Position numbers and translations under genes: made by a program. Of a stretch of 64,000 nucleotides of DNA, positions 24,365 to 53,821 are shown piece after piece. The notes beneath the pieces were generated by a model. It had not been told where the DNA came from and did no database searches. It was given only the letters and a program-made list of their open reading frames with translations. This DNA comes from Onchidella celtica (lineage: Eukaryota > Mollusca > Gastropoda > Systellommatophora > Onchidiidae), in the NCBI GenBank assembly GCA_963931925.1, contig OZ007573.1, positions 42,038,722-42,102,721 of the forward strand, written 5' to 3'. Each line of letters starts with the position of its first letter. The stretch's first letter is position 1.

Positions 24365-25347
24365 GTATTATTACTGTTTAAAAAAAAAAAAAAAAGTTAG
24401 ATATAATTTTCATTTTCGCTTTGGCCTGACCTTTGTTGTGTGTGGTTGAATGCGAAAGCCTGGTCATTTCTAAAGAAATGGAGAAATATTAACAATAAGT
24501 TGATAAAACATTTCTGACACCAATGAATAATTTTTTATTATTTAAATGTCTAAGATAAAAAAAAATTAACACGAATATCAAAAGGTAAAAATAAAAAGAA
24601 AAGAACATGTATTATTTATAAGTTCAACTTTTCACCAAATTAAAAGAGGTGCCTTAATAAGATAAAGGAGATTGGAATACATGTATAAATCTTTCTTTGA
24701 AATAAGAGCAGATTAAACCACTTCAATTGTCATGCTTTTAAACTTTCTGATTTCTTGCTTGTTTTGTATGTGATACATGATGTGTAGATGTCATGTTTTT
24801 CTGCTGATAAAGCTCACGACTGCACATTTTGTGTTTCTGTGTTTGGTACTGTTGTGCTGTTGTGTGTGTGTGTGAGTGGGGGGTGGGGGGGGTGTGCTAC
24901 GTGCCGCAAAGTGTATGAACTACATTATCATGTGGTCAGTGCATTTTAACCCAATTGAAACATGATCAGCACAATATATATACAGGTACATGTACAAACA
25001 TGTACCGCGTACTTTTTTAAATGCATTACATACAGATACGACAGGAAAAAAAAAAGAGTATTTGGAATATGATTTTTACCAAATCCATTCGAAACCCATA
25101 AAATTCAAAGCTTACTTCAAAATGGGGTGGTTTTTTTTAAATATTAGTGGTAATAAATATTATTAACATTACTGTACAGCTCCTTGAGGGCTGTTGTGAG
25201 GGGGAAAGTAGTCTGATTACAATACTGAATAGACAAAATACTGAGTTATGTTCACTGTCCATCTACAGCTTACTATGTAATATACAGTCCCATGAGAACA
25301 ACAGCCTTCTTTAGACGTGCGTAAAAATTAAAATAACACCATGTAAG

Positions 25348-25530
25348 GGCTGAAACAGAGCAGAGCTGGCGTAGGCACCAGACGGGTGGCTCGCCCCCCA
25401 CAAATTTTCCACACACTAGCACAACTACAGGCACTGCCCACATCGCGATCCATTGTGCTAATGCGAAGCAAGATTTGTGGGCGACGAGCCACCAGTCTGG
25501 TGCCTACACCAGCCTTCCTCAGATTCACCC
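25348..25530. mobile_element. Foldback MITE family 3, copy 2
   Basis: Arms of about 80 bp: GTAGGCACCAGACGGGTGG at the left matches the complement of CCACCAGTCTGGTGCCTAC at the right. Same family as 9744-9890. Confidence 0.78.
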
Positions 25531-25933
25531 CTCAGTATCATGAAGATGATGAAACTGTCCATAGGTCTGCCTGCCTGAGTGTCTGCTGTCTGAATGAAGT
25601 GGATCATGCTCAGTGATGTGTAATGCCGTCTATCTCACATATTGGCATCCAGCTTGAGGTCCTTTTGTTTCTCGGGGGCCCCAGCCGAATGCTGTTGGTC
25701 CCCAGGAGCATGGCAACAATTTTCCCATTTCGTATGACAGCGTCTCAAAGTTTTTGGTGCGAGTGAGATTTCTTATGTGTACAGGCTAGCATGTGGCTTT
25801 CGGTTTAGAATTTCAAAGCTATTGGTATTAAAGAACTCGATTCATCACTTTGTCAGAATATACATCTCACCGTGAGCAATGACAAAGCAGTCATAACTCA
25901 AAACACCACCAAAAGATGGACCACGGTATGTTC

Positions 25934-43875
<17,942 letters not shown>

Positions 43876-44970
43876 GGGCTGTTTCAGTTTGGCTTACTGC
43901 GAATTGGCCGGGGAGGTTTGGTACCAACTTCGGCTGATTGAAGCTTTGGACAGTTTCGTTTTCTAGGAGTTCATTGAGAGGCTGATGGACGCCTTGGTTT
44001 GTGGTCTAGACTCGCTGGTTCAGACATGTCTGCAAAGGATACAGGTGGATCATGACTACGGGGCTATCAATAAAGTACTTACGTTCGGGGTGGGGGGGGG
44101 GGGCTGCCAGTATGAAAAGAGTGCGGGGGGGGGTGGATGTGCCCCATTATAAAAAGAGTACTTGGGGAGGGGGGTGGGGTATGTTTGGAGAGCGTACACG
44201 AACGCTTTTCAGTAGTAGTGAATAAAAAACGTTTTTTTTTCTTTCACCAGTAAGTTGTAAGATCGCAGATCTACAAAAAATCAAGTAGTTTCTACTGAAG
44301 ACTTTTTAAAAGACCTTTCTATACTCTTTCTCTACTTGTTTATGGAAGTTCTAGGATCCCACGGTTAAGTATCTGCCATGAAACGATTGATCCTTAATAT
44401 GCATCACTTTGTTAAGTGTAATGGTGCGTTATCAGGGTTGCTGGTCAGTCGAGTAAAAACATAGATAGAGACGACCCTTTGAAAAAAACAAAATCGCAGA
44501 ACTTGTGTCTATCTGCACCACGACATAACAAAGAAATGTATGACAATCTGGTATGGGAAGACCTCTGGACATATTTTGAATATTATATTATAATGAAACA
44601 AAAATTGAATTTTAAGGGCTTTTAAGTATCTGTTTTGAAGTCATCTAACTAAGCATGGATTAGTTTCTGAACGCACCGCGAGTATCTTTTAGTTTCACTT
44701 GATGAGGATGTTGATTTATTTAGTACATCATCTAGACATTAAGAATGCGATATGTTCTCTTTTTCTTTGTACACCCCCCCCCCCTTTACCTCATCTGAGT
44801 TCCTACTTTGCCAACAATCGTATAAATAGTTATGATATGAAATTTATCTCTGGCACTGGAAAAAAAAAGGTTTATGGTGCCATTTCCTCTTTCTGTGGTA
44901 CCCTAAATCCTCTTGGTGCCTTAAGCACGTGCTGATTTTGCTTAATGGTCAATCCAGGCCTGCGCCCAAG

Positions 44971-45147
44971 CAGTGGCCGACCTACATTTTTAGTACCCTG
45001 AAACTTGAACTGGCATTGGGGCCCCTTCACAACCAGCAACAAGGAAACATCCAAAATTCAATCATTAAAAAGTTTCTCCACAGCCCTTCCTCGATTAGAT
45101 GCCCTGAAGCTTAAAGCTTCACTCGTTTCATGATAGATCCGCCACTG
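44971..45147. mobile_element. hAT-like MITE, copy 2
   Basis: Ends CAGTGGCCGACCTACA and CAGTGGCGGATCTATCA (right end complemented), the same family as 28346-28552 with shared interior GGGGCCCCT-like and CTTAAGCTT-like blocks, rearranged. Confidence 0.68.
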
Positions 45148-45896
45148 TTGATGCTCTGAGCACATACTTATTTTACTTAATGGTTAATCCAGGCCTGCAT
45201 ACACGTGACCCCTGAAATCAACGCCACTGACTCCAGGCCACATGACTGTGCTGTTTCAGATCTAGTCTAGATCGTTCACGATTATATCCACGCTCAAACA
45301 CATTAACCCAGTAAACGTTTTTTTTCAAAATCAACATAAAAGATATATTAACAACTAAAAAGGTCAACAAAACAGAATCAAGCTAAACAGATCCTAATTA
45401 TCTAATAATTATTTGCTCACCGGACTTTCCAAATGATCATTGGGCCATGATGTAGATCTACCGCTGTCACTCAGAGCATAGCAAAGGCCTTGCCATGGAA
45501 TGTGTATCTATTCATCGGTTGTCTTTGTGTTTGCAATGGGCCCCAGTACTACCATCTCACTTTTTGATAAGCTTAGATCTAATCGTACATCAAGTGTAGA
45601 TTATCTATTATCTTATGAGAAAGTCGCCCGATTTTAACAAGACCTTTTGCCGCTCAAACAGTCCGGACACGCTCGGCATTTTATAAGTGCTTTCCTCTTG
45701 GCCTGCAGAAGATTCTTTTTCTAGACTTGATGACTTGAAATGGTGAAGAAGTTGTTTTTTTTTGTGAGTTTCCTTTGTGACGATAATTCCACCCCCCCCC
45801 CCCCAAATAGGCCTACTTTCTTTTCTCATGACGTTACCACTTGCTGCGCTGTGTTCAATACTAAACACGCCGCCCAACGCGCAGATTATGGCTGTT

Positions 45897-46035
45897 TCAT
45901 GCTGACGGCCTGGTACACACCAAACATCCGCGTTCGTGTGGTATCTTTCATGCGTCTAACGCACGAACATGTGCCCATTCACACCAATCGTCTGTCTATT
46001 CGTGCGTGTTCGTGCGTGTTTTAGGCCTAACCAAC
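45897..46035 (+). repeat. Left arm of a widely spaced inverted repeat
   Basis: About 135 bp starting near TGGTACACACCAAACATCC and ending TTTTAGGCCTAACCAAC, matched inverted at 47448-47568. Both arms contain several GTTCGTGCGT-type repeats. The outer few bases of the arms differ. Confidence 0.75.
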
Positions 46036-46574
46036 ATGGATGCCAAGACTAAACTTCACATAAGAGATACATTAATGAACTATTTCTTGCCTGATGAAGG
46101 CAAAGTCTCTTGGCAAGATGACAAAGTGTACAGCAATAAGGAATAATGTGATACAAGAACCCGATTACCCATATAAAGCCTAAAACTGAAAGTTAGCACA
46201 GACACATGTATGAGACCATAAAGGAAAGAAACATTTGATTTCTTGTATGTTTGGTTTTATTGTACCAGGGCACCAAAATACCCTAGATCAATATTTTCTT
46301 AAGTCTTTAAATATTTTAACAGATCTACATGTAACTATTAAGCCCTTGAAAATAGTGATGATCTAGATAACTACATCCAAGATATGTATTTTAGGCACAT
46401 ATAGCATATCTATAACCTCAACGACATAACTTGAATAATTACTCTGCATTCGAATGTAATATGCACAAGGTGGGTCATTTTGACCCACGTTGTACGGATA
46501 GGGTTAAATTAATTTTATATCATTCTGTTAAAATACGGTCAAATGAATCAAACCAGATTTGTGTCTTTCTATCT

Positions 46575-46702
46575 GTCTGTCTGTCTCTCTCTCTCCTTCT
46601 TCTCTCTTCCTCCTCCCCTCCTCCTCCTTTTCCTCCTCCTTCTTCTGTCTCATTCTCTCTCTCCATCCCTCACTATCTCTCTCCCTCCCACGCCACTCTC
46701 AA
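46575..46702 (+). repeat. Polypyrimidine block, direct copy at 47226-47336
   Basis: CTTCTTCTCTCTTCCTCCTC onward to CCCACGCCACTCTCAA. It recurs almost base for base at 47226-47336, in the same orientation. Confidence 0.9.
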
Positions 46703-46783
46703 CACGTCAAGATTATTTCAAATTTGAACCTTTTTTTGTGTGGATAATTATGTATCATACATGTTGAAATAAATTTTGCTTAC

Positions 46784-46925
46784 CATCGATGTTCAATTCT
46801 TCTCCAATGTCTTTCCATGCTTGATGAAAGAACTGTCTATTTGCATACAATGTATGAGTTTTGTCATAAAGTGCTTGTAATTTTTGTACAGCGGCGATAA
46901 GACGTTCATTATCAATATTTTCCAT
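46784..46925 (-). CDS. Candidate first exon of a MADF-domain protein (partial)
   Basis: On the minus strand ATG at 46925-46923 opens 47 codons ending at donor GTAAGC. The peptide contains NERLIAAVQKLQALYDKTH, FFHQAWKDIGEELNI, which matches the first half of the MADF (Myb/SANT-like, Adf-1) DNA-binding domain: a short N-terminal helix, LYD, then W-x-x-I. MADF proteins are transcription regulators and also occur as accessory proteins of PIF/Harbinger transposons. I could not find the second half of the domain downstream, so this may be a host gene, a transposon gene or a remnant. Confidence 0.6.
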
Positions 46926-47225
46926 TGTTGATTGTCGACAGAGTAGTAGAGCCTAGCTAGCTGTCTGTGGTCTTCGACATGTAATAATAGTATGGTTGCA
47001 TCATCCTAAATATAGGTCTAGCACTTTGCCTCATGGAGAGGGGCGGGCGGTCACAACACGAGAGTAGACGGATGAAATTTTATGGCTGCCATAAAACGAA
47101 TCACACGCACGACCGTGTTGTCTCATCAACGCACGAACACGATTGGTTGGTGGGAACACAGAAAGGGCCAGAGAAGAAATAAATGGTTTCGTGCGTGTCA
47201 CGCACGAACACGCACGAACGCGGAT

Positions 47226-47336
47226 CTTCCTTCTTCTCTCTTCCTCCTCCCCTCCTCCTCCTTTTCCTCCTCCTTCTTCTGTCTCTTTCTCTCTCTCCAT
47301 CCCCCACTATCTCTCTCCCTCCCACGCCACTCTCAA
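47226..47336 (+). repeat. Polypyrimidine block, second copy
   Basis: Direct copy of 46575-46702, ending at the same CACTCTCAA. It joins the MADF exon fragment that follows. Confidence 0.9.
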
Positions 47337-47361
47337 TCTTTGGTGTGAAGACAAAAACTCA

Positions 47362-47444
47362 TATGACAAAACTCATACATTGTATGCACATAGACAGTTC
47401 CTTCATCAAGCATGGAAAGACATTGGAGAAGAATTGAACATCGA
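47362..47444 (+). pseudogene. Inverted fragment of the MADF exon
   Basis: The plus strand reads YDKTHTLYAHRQFLHQAW then KDIGEELNI, differing from the 46784 exon by only a few bases. It lacks the start codon and runs straight into the inverted-repeat arm at 47448. Confidence 0.85.
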
Positions 47445-47447
47445 ATG

Positions 47448-47568
47448 TTGGTTAGGCCTAAAACACGCACGAACACGCACATATAGACAGACGATTGGTG
47501 TGAATGGGCACACGTTCGTGCGTTAGACGCATGAAAGATACCACACGAACGCGGATGTTTGGTGTGTA
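47448..47568 (-). repeat. Right arm of the inverted repeat
   Basis: Reverse complement of 45897-46035, starting GTTAGGCCTAAAACACG. A third, shorter relative (CACGAACGCGGAT) lies near 47200-47225. Confidence 0.75.
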
Positions 47569-48411
47569 CGTGCAGTAAGAATCATCTAAAAGCAAACAAC
47601 AACATCCACGAAATAGATCTAAAGGAACGGGCAAAAGTCAAGCAAATCCATTATAATCACCCAAAAACTGAAAGTATTAAATAGTTTTATCCCGGGCAGG
47701 GCCGGGTACCTCCGCTTGACTAAAAAAAAACAACAACAACGAAAACAAAACAAAAACAAAAAGAACCGAGACACTCAATAGCTATAGATACGATTAAGCT
47801 GCAGTGTGGTCGAGGATGTTTTGAACAAATTTATCTTCAGAAACTGCCATTGTTATGTGTAACAGGCCAAATAGAGGCCGATCGCTTTGCTCCTGCGGAT
47901 ATATAATTACTTTAAACTTTGTTATCGAAGATTAAAATAAGAAAGTTTCTTTCACTTGAAAAGTGTTTTTGGTTGAACGCCCTTTTGTATCACTCAGCTT
48001 GAGGGCAAAGATTATAGATCTAATTCTCTAGGCGCAGCTGCACTGCAGCGCAAGGGTCATTCATGAGCACGAGGAAAGGAAGCTGGGAAGCTGGGAGGTT
48101 GGGGGGGGGGGGGGGGGCGGACAAGAAGGGGGGGGGGCCCGGACAAGAAAAGTGTACAGGGAAGGGAAAGAAGTTTCCAGAAGAGCATACGTGAAGCTTT
48201 TCAATTGCGATGTAATGAATTAAAAAGTTTGCTTTTATTTAATTTTTAAAAAATGTTTGTTTTTTTTTTGCAAATTAAATTGTTAGATTATAAAAATCAT
48301 GATTTTATTACCGGTATGTCACTTGAATTTCATAACACTAGAGCCTAATCATGGCCATTCACCTTTCTGGTGCCTGGGTGCTCGTACAAGGAGGGGAGGG
48401 GGAGGGGCGGC

Positions 48412-48604
48412 CAGCCACCGACCCTACAGGAATCCGATGCGTAGGACTGAAGTCAAGCTTGCAAACAGGAATAACATCGTTCCTACATAGATCCGCAGAT
48501 TACGACATCGTGTCGACGTCAGTCTGATGTAGGGAACCCGCCCCTGTGATAATCCTATCAACCCTACGAAAATCTACGTCGGATTAATGTAGGGTTGCTG
48601 GCTG
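48412..48604. mobile_element. MITE, about 190 bp
   Basis: Inverted ends CAGCCACCGACCCTACA and CAGCCAGCAACCCTACA (right complemented), both followed by AATCCGA. Non-coding. Confidence 0.72.
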
Positions 48605-48877
48605 AGGGGGGGGGCTAGTGTATGAAATATGTAGACCACGCGTTGGGGGGGGGGGGGGTGGGAGGGGGTGGTGTACAAATCGGCAAAACTGAGGGTACTT
48701 TATGGGTGACCCCTATGCCTATCGTCCTTGAATGGCTGAAGCGAACGACCATCATAGTGATCACATGTCGTATTGTACTGAGCCCTCAACAGCAGTCACG
48801 ATTTGTGTGGTATGTGTTGTGATGGGTACCGGTGTAACAGGCCAAAATATACCCCCCACCAGAATATACCCGGGGTT

Positions 48878-48931
48878 AAACTGGCCTAGCCCAGAATATA
48901 CCCCGGGGTATATTCTGGGCTAGGCCAGTTT
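48878..48931. repeat. Perfect 54-bp palindrome in the left arm
   Basis: Two 27-bp halves meet at CCCC/GGGG. The half begins AAACTGGCCTAGCCCAG. Further partial copies of the same unit (GGCTAGGCCAGACTATACC) flank it, so each arm end is a cluster of small palindromes. Confidence 0.95.
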
Positions 48932-51537
48932 ATACCCCGGGGTTACTTTGGGCTAGGCCAGACTATACCCCCCCAGTCCAGATTATACCCCCGACTGTTT
49001 TTTAAAAAACAAGTCAAGACCACAGTTTATTTCAGCCTGTTCTTCATCACTGTTATCAGATATCATATTAATACAAACATGAACATATTCCTGACACCAA
49101 CAAGTCATAATGCAATTTAGAGAAAATGATAATAACAGTTTATTTCAGCCTTAGTTTACTTTGGTGTACATACATACATTCTCGACTCCTGTAAATCATG
49201 ATACATATTAGAAGGAACAAACATGCATTAAAATGCATTGATACACAAAAGAGTTGAGTATCCATTCAAACTGACATGATTAGACTTCAGCATTAATTTC
49301 ACTCATGTATGTTGATGATATTATTATCATTATTATTATTATTTTGATAGTTGGTTGGCCATGAGTAAAACATGCATTGTATTTTTTGTTACAATGATGT
49401 AGAGAGAAAAGGCCAGAAAAGAAAACACAGAAAAAAAAAAAATCATAATGATAATCCAACTGACAGATAGTGCAATTCCATCATCCAGCAGACATAAAAC
49501 TAAATAGGCACTAAATGTTTGCGACTGATGAACTCCACCTGTCCAGATCCACTTGAAACGTTACAGAATGCTAACCAGTAATAATGATAACAATAAGAAC
49601 ACGAAATCATGTTATTTGCTCTTGAAAATATAGAGAAATATCAATATCAGAATCATCATCATCTTGGAAATTGCAAAGATATGAGAGGGAGTGTAAAAAT
49701 GGCAGCGTAGGCCTACAAATCATTCTAGAATTTATAAACAGCAATGTATGTGTATCAACTATATATAAAAAACGTGTTAAATCTTTTCAAAGATTCAAGT
49801 AAAACTGGACAGAAAGCTTTAGTGAAATAGCCTTGACAGTTGTGTAGGCCGACAGAGTAAGTCCACTGAGACAAAAGTAGTGCATTATAAAAGGTAATTA
49901 AATCTATAGCATGTTGAGGCAAAATTCAATGGATTACATTAACAGTATTTCTTGTTAGTGAGTATCATTCTTTGATAGGTTATTTGTAGAAAGATATACA
50001 TTTCATGTACATTACGGTTTAAGACACTGGATTAGTTTGCAAGGCTTTTGAAAGATTGAACCTATGTGTTACAGTGAATAAGGGTATGTCACTTGCGAGT
50101 GAAATAATAATAATAAAAAAAAAAGACTTTGTCCGTCTTTACCTTCCTAAGCTTAACACGTCCCTTGCCAAGGGATTTAACAATTGTGTATTTGTACACA
50201 AAAAAAATATTTAAAATGACTTCATTTTTATGAGTCCGTTAATTATTTCATCCATTGGGACTAAGTGTATGTCAGTGCCAAGCAAACAGTACCGTGCAAA
50301 TTTTACTCAATGGCAACCAACTACAAAAACAACTACAACATGCCAACGAACGTGAGTGAAACTAATCCAGTGCCTTAAACCATGAGCTACATAAAATGTA
50401 TACATTTCTACAAATACGCTATCAAAGAATTTACTAACAAGACATGTTCATGCAATATGATCCATCAAATTTTTGCCATAACATACTGTAATTACTTTCT
50501 GCAATGCACTGTTGTCTCAGTGGATTTAATCTGTCATTTTACATGACTATGACAGCTACTTCGCTAAAGCTTTCTGCCCAGTTCTACTTCAATAGTTGAA
50601 AAGATTTAACACATTTTTTTTTACATGTACTTGGTACATACACACATATATTATTGCTGCTTATAGATTCTAGAATGATGGGTAGGCCATTTTTATATTC
50701 CCTCTTATCTTTGTATTATTCCAAGATGATGGTGATTCTGATATTGATTATATTCTCTTTATTTTCAAGAGTAAATAAGATGATTTGGTGTTCTTATTGT
50801 TATTATTGTATATTACTGGTTAGCTTTCTGCAACGTTTCAAGTGGATCTGGACAGGTTAAATTCATTATGTGAAACAATTTTAGCATGTATTTAGTTTTG
50901 TGTGAAGTATTTAATGTCTGCTGGATGATGGAATTGCACCATCTGCCAGTTCAGTTGTTAAAATGTTCGTGTTGTTTTTTCTCTATGTATTCTTTCCTGG
51001 CCTTTCTCTCTGCACCAGTGTAACTTTGTATGTAGATCTAATTGTTCCGACATATCAAGCACATTTCTGATTTTCAAAAATTAAAATAAGATTCAGATAA
51101 CTTTACACTTATGAGTCTTATAATTAGTTCATACCTTGCCACTAAGTATATGTTAGTGGTGCCAAACAAAAAAATTACAATACATGTTTAACTCATGGAC
51201 AACTAATTATAAAATAAACCAAAAACAATAATAATACCAACGGACACAAGTAAAATTAGTGTTAAAGTTTAATCATATCAGTTTCAATGGATTTTCAATC
51301 CTTTTGTATATCAATGCTTTTTAAGCATGTTTATTTCCTTTTAAATGAATCATAATTTACAAGAGTCAAAAATGTATGCTTCAATATGATATCTGATGAC
51401 AGTGATAATGGACAATTCAAACTAAAGGTTGAAATAAAATGCGGTCTTGACTTGTTTTTAAAAAAAAGTAGGGGGTATAATCTGGACTGGGGGGGGGGGG
51501 TATAGTCTGGCCTAGCCCAAAGTAAACCCCGGGGTAT

Positions 51538-51591
51538 AAACTGGCCTAGCACAGAATATACCCCGGGGGATATTCTGGGCTAGGCCAGTTT
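51538..51591. repeat. Matching 54-bp palindrome in the right arm
   Basis: The same palindrome as 48878-48931 with single-base differences in the halves (TAGCACAG for TAGCCCAG, GGGGGATATT for GGGGTATATT), so each arm end could form a cruciform on its own. Confidence 0.92.
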
Positions 51592-51656
51592 AACCCCGGG
51601 TATAGTCTGGCGGGGGTATAATCTGGCCTGCTACACCGGAAAACTGAGCCGGATTT

Positions 51657-51859
51657 TTAATCCCATTGTTCAAAACTTCAAAGGTAGCTCGTAGAAGCTG
51701 TTGGAAGACTGAGCCGGTTTTTGGCATATCGATACTTGCTTTGCACTGCCTGTTAGTGCACCTCCATCTCACCGATTTCATGTTTGTTTCTGCCAATCTG
51801 TTATAAAATCTATTACCAATAAGCCCTTTTCGGCCTCGCTCGGTAGTAAAAGTCTCCAT
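51657..51859 (-). pseudogene. FLYWCH zinc-finger-like fragment
   Basis: The minus strand from 51859 reads FTTERGRKGLIGNRF, then VRWRCTNRQCKASI, matching the start of a FLYWCH domain (RGxxxLxxxxxxY...WRCxxxxCxA). The distal His pair expected after CxA is absent. The frame instead enters a repeat and then the foldback element at 51640. FLYWCH domains are common in MULE-type transposases, so a transposon remnant is most likely. Confidence 0.65.
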
Positions 51860-52076
51860 TCAAACGTCTTTTATCTGGCTCTCAATGTAATGTAATGTAG
51901 CATTGAACAGGTTGTAGTCCAATTAACATGTGTAGTGTGCTATGTAATGTCTTGTGTGTTGGCTAGAATTAGGCATTAGTCTAAAAGCCTATGTCTTGTG
52001 TGCTAGGTGATGTTTTGTCAGTCTCTTAAGTTCTAGTGCTGAGATTAGTTTTGGTTTGGGTTGGTACCAAGGCGGC

Positions 52077-52220
52077 AAAGAGACAGACTTAACCAAGTAG
52101 TTTGTTTTGGACGTGAGTTCCTAGCCTAATCTTCGAGTGAGGTCACAGCACACCAGACGTGGTTAGGAACTCATGACCAAAACAAACTGCTTGACTAGGC
52201 CTGTCTCTGTGTCGCCTTGG
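52077..52220. mobile_element. Foldback MITE, about 145 bp
   Basis: Arms of about 50 bp: AGTTTGTTTTGGACGTGAGT at the left matches ACTCATGACCAAAACAAACT at the right, ends CCAAGGCGGC and GTCGCCTTGG. Loop of about 40 bases. Confidence 0.82.
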
Positions 52221-52641
52221 GCTAGCCTATTGAGCTGTGTTAGGCGCGCGCGCGCGCAGTGAGTTAGCATATTGAGTCTATCCAAAGATCTATCATGTTT
52301 ATACAGTCCAGCGTCTTTTGGGTTGTTACATCAGGCTAATCGATCTTAAGTTCGAAAACAACATAGTCGATACCTACAACAAGAACCCGGCTCAGTTTTC
52401 CAACAGGGGTCGGCGGCTTATTGCGCAATGCGTTGCATCACAGGTAAAAAACCGGCTCAGTCTTCTGTACCCCGTTGTGATATCAGGTTATGGGGTATTT
52501 AAAGTATGCCTATGGAATACCAATGAAAGAACACGGTACACCTGTCACAGAGTGGAACTATGAGGGACCGGTCACAATGATCCGCCGGCCAGTGGATTGT
52601 CAGATAATGAGAAAAAGGTATGGAACCCTGCAAGTGTCAAG

Positions 52642-52646
52642 CACAG

Positions 52647-52682
<36 letters not shown>

Positions 52683-52740
52683 TACATATGCACGTGGGCG
52701 CACACACACGCGCACGTACACACACACTCACGCGCACAGA
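52642..52740 (+). repeat. CT/CA microsatellite
   Basis: (CT)n then (CA)n with GC-rich interruptions. Confidence 0.95.
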
Positions 52741-53821
52741 CGACTTGAATTATAGGCCTGCTTGCGAGCCAGTTGAAACAAAACTGGAAAATTTTTAATG
52801 ACTACGGTACAGGTACCGTATGTTAACTGTCCTAGATTATGCAAATAAAACATGAGAATAGGTACGTTAAAAAAATATTTGTAGGTCAATGCAATTCGTG
52901 ATACATTAAAATATACTTTTCTAAAGCTTTTAGAATGATTAAAATTAATATTTGGGTTACAAAAAAAAAAGTCACACGTTTTGATCCAATCCAACAATTC
53001 TATTTCGTTTAACAGAGTGGTGTCCCTTCATTCTATGAAAAGGTTCAGTGGTTCAGTGTCAACTGTCAGTTACCACCGAGCACAGCAGAAGGGAAAACGC
53101 AGATATTCAGTTCAAAGGTGAACTCTCCACAAGTGGGTTAAGGGGAATAATAAATTGTGTCAACGCAGATCATGTGATGTAGATACATGTGATAAAATTT
53201 ACTCTCAGGTAGAATAGATTAGGTGCACTCGGTTTACGTGATATTCGAGACATATTTTTTATTTTAGCCGAGGACATAGATCTAGATCTAGATCTAATTA
53301 TTATCGTAACAAGTTCATCAGGTCCAGGAAAGGTGAGTTTAGGACGATTTTTTTCTTTCGCTGGAAAAATTAAAGGCATTGAATTGATAAAAGGTTGATA
53401 AAACTAATATATTTTTTCTTTGTGTACATCAGCCGAAAAAGTCTAAGCCTGAGTATGAAATCTTTCTAAGTTTGCTATTTTCAGCCTAGGTGTTCAGGTT
53501 TCAATGACGGCCACTAATCCCACTATGGCTCCTTAAGGCTGCAGTTTTATGTTTTTATCACTGGAACCTTGCATTTGCCCACATTATTATATGCACCAAC
53601 AATTTACCTGGACATTTATGCAAGTGTTGCCTGTAATAATTGCCCAGGTTAATATGTAAGAAAATGGCAGGATTACCGAATCCTGTTATCTTGAGTTGAA
53701 GGGCAGGTGTACATGACAGACAGACCAAAAGGTTAGTAGGCCTATAATAATAACAGGAGTTGATAGTAGATTTGGGATAGGGCTGGTATATTAATTAATA
53801 TATTTCTTCCAAGTTTAATGA

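Larger units (their letters stand above)
18442..25933. other. Intergenic region between convergent genes A and B
   Basis: No host coding exon is supported. It should hold both 3' UTRs. An AATAAA at 19642-19647 is a possible poly(A) signal for gene A, but it lies beyond a LINE remnant, so this is weak. The rest is AT-rich DNA with the repeats listed separately, a C-run near 21462 and A-runs. Confidence 0.6.
43876..46783. other. Upstream flank of gene B, no gene supported
   Basis: It should contain the gene B promoter, but I cannot identify a TATA box or start site. G-runs near 44094 and 44130. Two partial direct copies of AATGGTYAATCCAGGCCTGC occur near 44944 and 45180, the first carrying the hAT-like insertion. 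A minus-strand ORF at 45608-45877 is unassigned. Confidence 0.5.
48831..51640. mobile_element. Foldback element with about 1.3-kb diverged arms
   Basis: The outer ends are GGTGTAACAGGCCA and, complemented, GGTGTAGCAGGCCA. The arms match inverted in many blocks: 48841-49010 with 51470-51630, 49200-49340 with 51240-51390, 49500-49680 with 50690-50880, 49780-50040 with 50330-50620, all centred near 50200. The centre near 50230-50390 also resembles 51110-51270 in direct orientation. No ORF of note. Arms differ clearly in sequence, so the element is not newly formed, or it was mobilised as a unit. Confidence 0.85.

Noticed and set aside
45608..45877. 89-residue minus-strand ORF as second MADF exon
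   Set aside because: It shows none of the conserved C-terminal MADF residues, and its junction phase cannot be supported.
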